The translations under genes and the position numbers were made by a program. From Massilibacteroides vaginae (lineage in GTDB: Bacteria > Bacteroidota > Bacteroidia > Bacteroidales > Tannerellaceae), in the NCBI RefSeq assembly GCF_900178525.1, contig NZ_FXDJ01000006.1, positions 434,001-498,000 on the forward strand: DNA of 64,000 nucleotides, written 5' to 3'. The notes beneath the pieces were generated by a model that saw only the letters and a list, made by a program, of their open reading frames with translations, had not been told where the DNA came from and searched no databases. Of this stretch, positions 58,585 to 64,000 are shown one piece after another. Numbering within the stretch: the first letter of the stretch is position 1; each line of letters starts with the position of its first letter.

Positions 58585-58889
58585 TATGGCTTTCACCTGC
58601 AAAGGAAAGTTTAAAAGAAATAACAGATTACTATAAGAAAGAGTATAGCGAGAGGGCGGCCAGGAAGATAGTAAGGCAAATAAAAACAGCAGTAATGAAG
58701 TTGAAGGATTTTCCGGAAATGGCTGCTGTTGAATTTTTATTAGAAGATGAACCTCTAATTTACCGCTCGTTGGTTGTTACAAGCACGTATAAAGTGGTAT
58801 ACTACATTGGCAGTGATGTAATTTACGTATATGATATCTGGGATTGTCGTCAGTCTCCTGAAACGAACAAAAGAAAGAGTAAAAAATAG
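58575..58889 (+). CDS. RelE/ParE-family toxin
   Basis: 104 residues with the RelE/ParE fold layout: IWLSPAKESLKEITDYYKKE (strand, two helices), KIVRQIKTAVMKLKDFPEMA, then the strand series YRSLVVTSTYKVVYYIGSDV and YVYDIWDCRQSP. The R(S)LVV...YKVVYY segment is typical of ParE-type proteins. Such toxins cut mRNA at ribosomes (RelE) or block gyrase (ParE); catalytic residues do not decide between them. Located between two repeat clusters. Confidence 0.78.
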   Translation: MVLIWLSPAKESLKEITDYYKKEYSERAARKIVRQIKTAVMKLKDFPEMAAVEFLLEDEPLIYRSLVVTSTYKVVYYIGSDVIYVYDIWDCRQSPETNKRKSKK

Positions 58890-58917
58890 AGTAGTTCTAT
58901 ATAAAGAAATAATTAGC

Positions 58918-58955
58918 CCGAAATGAAATTAGGTATTTCAGTTCGTTTTTTTTTG
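58918..58955 (+). terminator. Terminator of the toxin-antitoxin pair
   Basis: CGAAATGAAAT pairs with ATTTCAGTTCG across a five-base loop, followed by nine T. Confidence 0.75.
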
Positions 58956-58984
58956 TTTTATACTGACATTTTTCCTGTTATCAC

Positions 58985-59555
58985 AATCCTTCCTCTTTGT
59001 CATTCCGACACCCCTCTTTGTCATCGCGACCACCCCTCCACTGTCATCTCGACCGAAGTGGAGAGATCTCTGCGTATGGCTTCGTTAAAGAATAGTCTGA
59101 TGGGATGAGATGCTTCGACAGGCTCAGCATGACAGCGGATGGGGCAGGGTTTTAAGGGGTTTCACCCCTGCGACCCCACATCATTTTTTGGCTTGATCCA
59201 AAAAACGAAGCAAAAAAGATCAAGGCTGCACTTCCTTCGCTAAAAAACACTGCGCTTTCGCTAAACAAATCGAAAACTCGCTGCGCTCAAACAACGATTT
59301 GTTTTTAACGCTTTCGCTCCGTGTTTTTCTTAACGCTCATCCAATGAGGCCGGTTTTTTTCACGGCTCGCCGCTTTTCGCGGCATCGCGCTCTTTTCTGG
59401 GTAGGAATCATCTTTTTTGTCATCTCGACCACCCTTTCCTGTCAACCCGACTATCCCTCTTTATCATTCCGACCGAAGTGGAGAGATCTCTGCATGGGGC
59501 TTCGTTAAAGAATAGTCTGATGGGATGAGATGCTTTTACTGGCTTTGGGTGACTG
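58985..59555. repeat. Repeat cluster 4 (93-bp units)
   Basis: Two 93-bp units flank one 265-bp element; the right unit decays (GAGATGCTTTTACTGGCTTT) and stops about ten bases before the lptB stop codon. Confidence 0.88.
59145..59408. repeat. 265-bp structured repeat, copy E
   Basis: Near-identical to the other copies, with one extra T in the GGCCGG(T)n tract; ends CTGGGTAGGAA. Confidence 0.9.
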
Positions 59556-59565
59556 TGAAGGGGGG

Positions 59566-60318
59566 TTAAAAGACTTTTTTTCGTAGTTGGAAGTCTTTTC
59601 CTAAGTATTTTTCGCGGACAATTTCGTTTTCGGCTAATTGTTCGGCTGTGCCCTGAAACAATACTTTTCCTTCAAATAACAGGTAGGCACGGTCGGTTAT
59701 GCTTAGGGTTTCGTATACGTTGTGGTCGGTGATAAGGATACCGATGTTTTTGTGCTTTAGCTTTGCTACAATGGCTTGAATGTCTTGTACGGCGATCGGA
59801 TCGACTCCGGCAAAGGGTTCGTCAAGCATGATGAACTTCGGGTCTATGGCCAAACAACGGGCAATCTCCACACGACGGCGTTCTCCTCCGGATAACTGGT
59901 CTCCCAGATTTTTCCGCACTTTATACAGGCCGAATTCAGCAATCAGGCTTTCTAATTTTTCTTTCTGGTATTCGGGGGTGGTTTCGGTCATTTCCAGTAC
60001 GGAACGAATGTTATCTTCAACCGTCATTTTACGGAACACAGAGGCTTCTTGGGCAAGGTAACCAATTCCGTTTCGGGCTCTTTTATAGACCGGAAATTTT
60101 GTGATCTCCATATCATTCAGAAAAATCTTACCCTCGTTAGGCGTGACAAGTCCTACGGTCATATAAAATGTAGTTGTTTTTCCGGCACCGTTCGGACCGA
60201 GTAAACCTACAATCTCGCCCTGCTTCACATTGATAGAAACATGGTTCACCACAGTACGGGTTCTATATTTTTTTACCAGATCCTCCGTGCGGAGTACCAT
60301 TTGCTGATCGTCTGTCAT
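59566..60318 (-). CDS. lptB: LPS export ABC transporter ATPase LptB
   Basis: 250 residues. Walker [15 protein letters not shown]-loop [20 protein letters not shown] (the LptB-specific QEASVFRK), signature LSGGERRR, Walker [15 protein letters not shown], switch His in [10 protein letters not shown]. Powers lipopolysaccharide extraction from the inner membrane. It stands alone here; an OstA-like gene lies about 28 kb to the left. Confidence 0.95.
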   Translation of the reverse strand: MTDDQQMVLRTEDLVKKYRTRTVVNHVSINVKQGEIVGLLGPNGAGKTTTFYMTVGLVTPNEGKIFLNDMEITKFPVYKRARNGIGYLAQEASVFRKMTVEDNIRSVLEMTETTPEYQKEKLESLIAEFGLYKVRKNLGDQLSGGERRRVEIARCLAIDPKFIMLDEPFAGVDPIAVQDIQAIVAKLKHKNIGILITDHNVYETLSITDRAYLLFEGKVLFQGTAEQLAENEIVREKYLGKDFQLRKKVF

Positions 60319-60650
60319 AACTAAAGATTTACTGCAAAGTAACAGAATTTAATCGCGTTTTAAATGCAGGCTTACACGTTTAACGTTCTTTCACCAATCA
60401 ACAACTGTTTAAGGCAGATATCTGCTATATATCAGATTGCTCCACAGCGATCAGGTTAATCAAAAAAGTAAGAAAAACAGTCTTTTTCCAAACAAATTGC
60501 CACCCGTTTATTTTAATGATTCCTCAACGCGTTTTATTGAAAAAACAAACCATCGCCCCATTTACGCCTTCAGTGTCTCAGAATCGATTTATCGCAGTTT
60601 TCAATCGTACTCTTTTATTGTTAAAAACTATATTACTATGTGTTTTTCAG

Positions 60651-60702
60651 GATAAAGGATATTTTTTAAAACATAAAGGTTATTTTTAAAAACATAAAGG
60701 AT
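60651..60702. repeat. Three 21-bp direct repeats (ATAAAGG motif)
   Basis: Three units of (C/G)ATAAAGG(A/T)TAT(T)n with starts at 60651, 60672 and 60693, period 21. Same unit as in the palindrome at 4621-4681. The surrounding 794-base gap (60319-61112) between lptB and mlaE shows no supportable gene. Confidence 0.7.
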
Positions 60703-61079
60703 GTCTCACAAAAGTTATCAGTTTATTTTCCCGGAAGCGTTCGTGTGATTATGAGAGAAAAAGGGATGATTTCGGGTTTTTAAAAGGAGTTTTCGTTCTT
60801 TATTAGCATTCATTTACTTTTCAACACCACCACTAAACACCTGTTAACAATCATGCCATCTATAGATGAATACAAAAACGGCTGTTTTAGTATCAATTTG
60901 TCAAAACGGAAACGAGCAATATTTTAGCAGGCTCTTATAGATGTATCATACTGGTTAATTATTGTTCCTACAAATAAATGTATAATTTACTGCTGAATTA
61001 AAAAGCTTTATGCCAATAGAAAACGACTGTTATTCTTGGCAACAACATCTTTTAGCTATTAGTGTTAGTATAAATAACT

Positions 61080-61087
61080 TATATTTG
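61080..61087 (+). promoter_or_regulatory. -7 box of mlaE-mlaF
   Basis: TATATTTG fits TAnnTTTG, 25 bases before the mlaE start; no clear -33. Confidence 0.5.
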
Positions 61088-61112
61088 CATCTTCTAAATC
61101 AAAGAAACAGAA

Positions 61113-61859
61113 ATGTACAAAGCATTACATACAATGGGAGAATATACGCTCCTGATGAAGAAATCGATTACACTTCCCGACCGGTGGAATATGTTCTTCA
61201 AACAATTGATACGTGAAATCTATAAGTTGGGTGTCGACTCATTATGGATCGTTATCATCATATCGATATTTATCGGAACGGTTATCGCAATCCAGATATC
61301 GTTGAACATTAGTTCGCCGTTAATCCCTAAGTTTACAATCGGTTATACAACCCGCGAGATCATTCTGCTGGAATTTTCGTCTTCCATCATGTGTTTGATC
61401 CTTGCCGGTAAAGTAGGTAGTAATATCGCTTCCGAAATCGGAACCATGCGCGTGACCGAACAAATCGACGCAATGGAAATTATGGGTGTTAATTCTGCCA
61501 ATTACCTGATAATGCCTAAAATAGCCGGACTTATGTTGTTTATCCCCGTGCTTGTGATCTTCAGTATGTTCACCGGAATTCTGGGGGGGATAGCGGCCAG
61601 TTATGTTTCTGGCAACGGTATGACGCCGGCTTCTTTTGAATACGGCTTGCAGTTTTATTTCAATTCCTTCTACATCTGGTATTCTATCATTAAATCAATC
61701 ATATACGCTTTCATCATCTCGTCTATCGCTGCTTTCTTCGGCTATTATGTTAAAGGAGGTGCTTTGGAAGTAGGTAAAGCAAGTACTAACGCGGTTGTTA
61801 TGAGCAGCGTAATGATTCTTTTGGCTGATGTTATCTTAACCCACTTAATGCTTACCTAA
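61113..61859 (+). CDS. mlaE: MlaE-type lipid ABC transporter permease
   Basis: 248 residues, five to six membrane segments. The MlaE family signature is clear: GSNIASEIGTMRVTEQIDAM (glutamate-rich loop) and SSIAAFFGYYVKGGALEVGK. The permease moves phospholipids between membranes to keep outer-membrane asymmetry. One base separates its stop from the ATPase gene. An MlaD-type MCE protein is expected nearby but is not in this window. Confidence 0.88.
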   Translation: MYKALHTMGEYTLLMKKSITLPDRWNMFFKQLIREIYKLGVDSLWIVIIISIFIGTVIAIQISLNISSPLIPKFTIGYTTREIILLEFSSSIMCLILAGKVGSNIASEIGTMRVTEQIDAMEIMGVNSANYLIMPKIAGLMLFIPVLVIFSMFTGILGGIAASYVSGNGMTPASFEYGLQFYFNSFYIWYSIIKSIIYAFIISSIAAFFGYYVKGGALEVGKASTNAVVMSSVMILLADVILTHLMLT

Positions 61860-61860
61860 A

Positions 61861-62631
61861 ATGATAGAGGTTAAAAATCTTACGAAATCTTTTGACGGAC
61901 GCACTGTCCTGCACGATATTAGCGCACAGTTTGAGGATGGAAAAGCCAATCTGATTATCGGACGAAGCGGTTCCGGCAAAACGGTACTGATCAAAAACAT
62001 CATCGGATTGATGAAACCGGACACGGGAGAGGTTCTATACGACAAGCGCAACTTCCTGAACATGAACAAAAAGGAACTAAAGTTGCTGCGCCGGGAAATG
62101 GGAATGCTATTTCAAGGGTCGGCCTTGTTTGACAGTATGACCGTGCTTGAGAACGTGATGTTCCCCTTAGATGTGTTTTCTAAAGACTCGACACGTGAAC
62201 GAAAAAAACGGGCAGAATTCTGCCTTGAGCGTGTAAACTTATCGGAAGCCGGACATTTATATCCTTCTGAAATAAGCGGGGGAATGATGAAACGTGCCGC
62301 CATTGCCCGTGCCATCGCGCTGCAACCTAAATATCTTTTTTGTGATGAGCCAAACTCCGGTCTTGACCCCAAAACGTCGCTCATCATCGACGACCTGATT
62401 TATTCCATCACCAAAGAATACAACATGACGACAGTGATCAATACGCACGACATGAATTCGGTTATGAATATCGGAGATAACATCATCTTTATCAAAGAAG
62501 GAATCTTAGAATGGCAAGGCAACAAACATCAGGTAATCACATCAAACAACCAAGCACTAAACGACTTCATCTTTGCCTCAGACCTATTCCGAAAAGTAAA
62601 AGACATGGAAAAAACACAGGAAGAAGGGTGA
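61861..62631 (+). CDS. mlaF: MlaF-type ABC transporter ATPase
   Basis: 256 residues. Walker A IGRSGSGKTVLIK, Q-loop MLFQGSALFDSMTVLENVMF, signature ISGGMMKRAAIARAIAL, Walker B YLFCDEPNSGLDP, switch His NTHDMNSVMNIGD. ISGGMMKR and QGSALFDS are MlaF hallmarks. Energises the MlaE permease. Confidence 0.9.
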   Translation: MIEVKNLTKSFDGRTVLHDISAQFEDGKANLIIGRSGSGKTVLIKNIIGLMKPDTGEVLYDKRNFLNMNKKELKLLRREMGMLFQGSALFDSMTVLENVMFPLDVFSKDSTRERKKRAEFCLERVNLSEAGHLYPSEISGGMMKRAAIARAIALQPKYLFCDEPNSGLDPKTSLIIDDLIYSITKEYNMTTVINTHDMNSVMNIGDNIIFIKEGILEWQGNKHQVITSNNQALNDFIFASDLFRKVKDMEKTQEEG

Positions 62632-62680
62632 GGGTAAATATTATTGTAGAGACGCACGTGCTGTGCGCCCCTTTTTAAAT

Positions 62681-62725
62681 AAAAAAGCTGTTTTCAGTCT
62701 TATAAGAAGACTAAAAACAGCTTTT
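62681..62725. terminator. Bidirectional terminator between mlaF and metK
   Basis: AAAAGCTGTTTT and AGTCTT pair with AAGACT and AAAACAGCTTTT; A-run and T-run on either side serve both convergent genes. Confidence 0.85.
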
Positions 62726-62744
62726 CGCACGAATTTCAGCGTGT

Positions 62745-64000
62745 TTATTTCAATCCGAACGCTTCTTTTATCTTATCTACGTAATCAAGTTTTTCCCAGG
62801 TAAACAACTCTACTTCGCAAACGACCGGTTGCGGAATGTAACGTGAAGTAAACGTTTTTGTCACTGTTTGAGGAGTACGCCCCATGTGTCCGTAAGAGGC
62901 TGTTTCGAGATAAATCGGGTTTCTTAATTTTAATCGCTCTTCGATAGCTTTAGGACGCATATCGAACAGATTCCAAATCTTTTCCGCAATTTCGCCATCT
63001 GTCAAAGACACATTCGAACGACCATACGTGTTTACAAAAATGTTCATGGGTTTGGCCACACCGATTGCATAAGACACTTGCACGAGTATTTCGTCAGCAA
63101 CTCCGGCGGCAACTAAGTTTTTCGCTATATGCCGAGCTGCGTAGGCTGCCGAACGATCCACTTTGGAAGGATCTTTTCCGGAGAAAGCACCACCACCATG
63201 AGCACCCTTTCCTCCGTATGTATCTACAATGATTTTACGTCCGGTAAGACCGGTATCTCCATGAGGCCCACCGATAACAAACTTACCTGTCGGATTTACA
63301 TGATAGATAATATTATCATTGAACAGTTCCTGTACATGCTTCGGATAATGTGCTTTCACACGAGGGATAAGGATGCTTTTCACATCATTCGCAATGCGCC
63401 GTTGCATCGCCAGATCCGCTTCTTCCTGAGAGATGCCTTTTGTTTGTACGAATTCATCGTGCTGAGTAGAAACAACAATGGTATCAATACGAAGCGGTTT
63501 GCCATTATCATCATATTCGATCGTTACCTGACTCTTCGCATCCGGACGAAGATACGGCATCAGATTGATTTCCTTCTTTCGTATCAATGCCAGCTCCTGC
63601 AACAACGAGTGAGACAGATCTAATGCTAACGGCATATAATTGTTGGTTTCGTTGGTTGCATAACCAAACATCATTCCCTGGTCTCCTGCTCCCTGATTGT
63701 AAGGATCCTGACGCTCTACACCACGGTTAATATCGCCACTCTGTTCGTGAATAGCGGAGAGTACACCGCATGATTTTGCTTCAAACTGGTAATCGCTCTT
63801 TGTATAACCGATCTGTTCAATGACTGTGCGGGCAACTTCCTGCACATCTACGTATGCTTTCGATTTAACCTCTCCAGCAAGAACAACCTGCCCGGTTGTT
63901 ACAAGAGTTTCGCAAGCAACTTTCGAATTTCTGTCATACGCCAGAAACTCATCAAGCAAAGCATCCGATATTTGATCGGCTACTTTATCGGGGTGCCCTT
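62745..64000 (-). CDS. metK: S-adenosylmethionine synthetase (5' end outside)
   Basis: The C-terminal ~418 residues; the frame runs off the right edge, the first visible part being [20 protein letters not shown]. Signatures: [12 protein letters not shown] and [19 protein letters not shown] (phosphate-binding loops). Makes S-adenosylmethionine from methionine and ATP. The start and any upstream riboswitch are outside the window. Confidence 0.97.
   Translation of the reverse strand, partial: GHPDKVADQISDALLDEFLAYDRNSKVACETLVTTGQVVLAGEVKSKAYVDVQEVARTVIEQIGYTKSDYQFEAKSCGVLSAIHEQSGDINRGVERQDPYNQGAGDQGMMFGYATNETNNYMPLALDLSHSLLQELALIRKKEINLMPYLRPDAKSQVTIEYDDNGKPLRIDTIVVSTQHDEFVQTKGISQEEADLAMQRRIANDVKSILIPRVKAHYPKHVQELFNDNIIYHVNPTGKFVIGGPHGDTGLTGRKIIVDTYGGKGAHGGGAFSGKDPSKVDRSAAYAARHIAKNLVAAGVADEILVQVSYAIGVAKPMNIFVNTYGRSNVSLTDGEIAEKIWNLFDMRPKAIEERLKLRNPIYLETASYGHMGRTPQTVTKTFTSRYIPQPVVCEVELFTWEKLDYVDKIKEAFGLK

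Noticed and set aside
58923-59508. Short plus-strand frames after the toxin gene
   Set aside because: They start in the terminator or the 265-bp element and continue through repeat units.
60437-61216. Two short plus-strand frames between lptB and mlaE
   Set aside because: No similarity, and the second overlaps the mlaE promoter and start in another frame.

Overview
The window looks like chromosomal DNA of a Bacteroidales bacterium, most likely Parabacteroides or a close relative (Tannerellaceae-type). The support is: a complete fused str-S10-spc-alpha ribosomal block in Bacteroidetes order (rpsL to rplQ, with no tuf and no adk between secY and map); Bacteroidetes-type promoters (TTG/TTTG, 19-21 bp, TAnnTTTG); a DUF3244-like protein, type IX secretion tails and BACON-like domains; and a Mfa1/Mfa2-type fimbrial operon. 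Genus is an inference; no 16S or other marker was searched.

Region 1 (1-9120) is an AT-rich, lineage-specific flank. It holds three consecutive secreted proteins, a membrane acyltransferase, small lipoproteins (one truncated), an AAA ATPase with a one-base frameshift in an A8 run preceded by a 40-bp perfect palindrome, and an outer-membrane protein followed by a decayed LytS/LytTR signalling set (a histidine kinase without its phosphoacceptor, then a truncated kinase run into a LytTR fragment).

Region 2 (9217-27186, minus strand) is the 31-gene translation and secretion superoperon, driven by two tandem promoters at about 27246-27349. Region 3 (27453-40811, minus strand) is housekeeping: mutL, a small membrane protein, an OstA-like protein, three envelope foldase-type proteins, recQ, clpX, clpP and trigger factor. 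A short RRM protein and a CPBP protease follow on the plus strand.

Region 4 (42365-59560) is an accessory island whose gaps are filled by two repeat families: about 17 units of roughly 93 bp bounded by TGTCAT...ATGACA, and five copies of a strongly structured element of about 265 bp. Between the repeat clusters lie a Fic protein fused to an AbiEi-like N-terminus, with three 24-bp iterons over its promoter; a four-gene fimbrial operon; and a RelE/ParE-type toxin-antitoxin pair. Upstream of the fimbrial operon, two perfect 22-bp inverted repeats enclose a 796-bp non-coding segment, and a tyrosine recombinase gene sits 79 bp away. I read this as a phase-variation switch (inverton) for the fimbriae; it is the most interesting system in the window.

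Region 5 (59566-64000) returns to core envelope and metabolic genes: lptB, an MlaE/MlaF-type lipid ABC transporter pair, and metK, which runs off the right edge.
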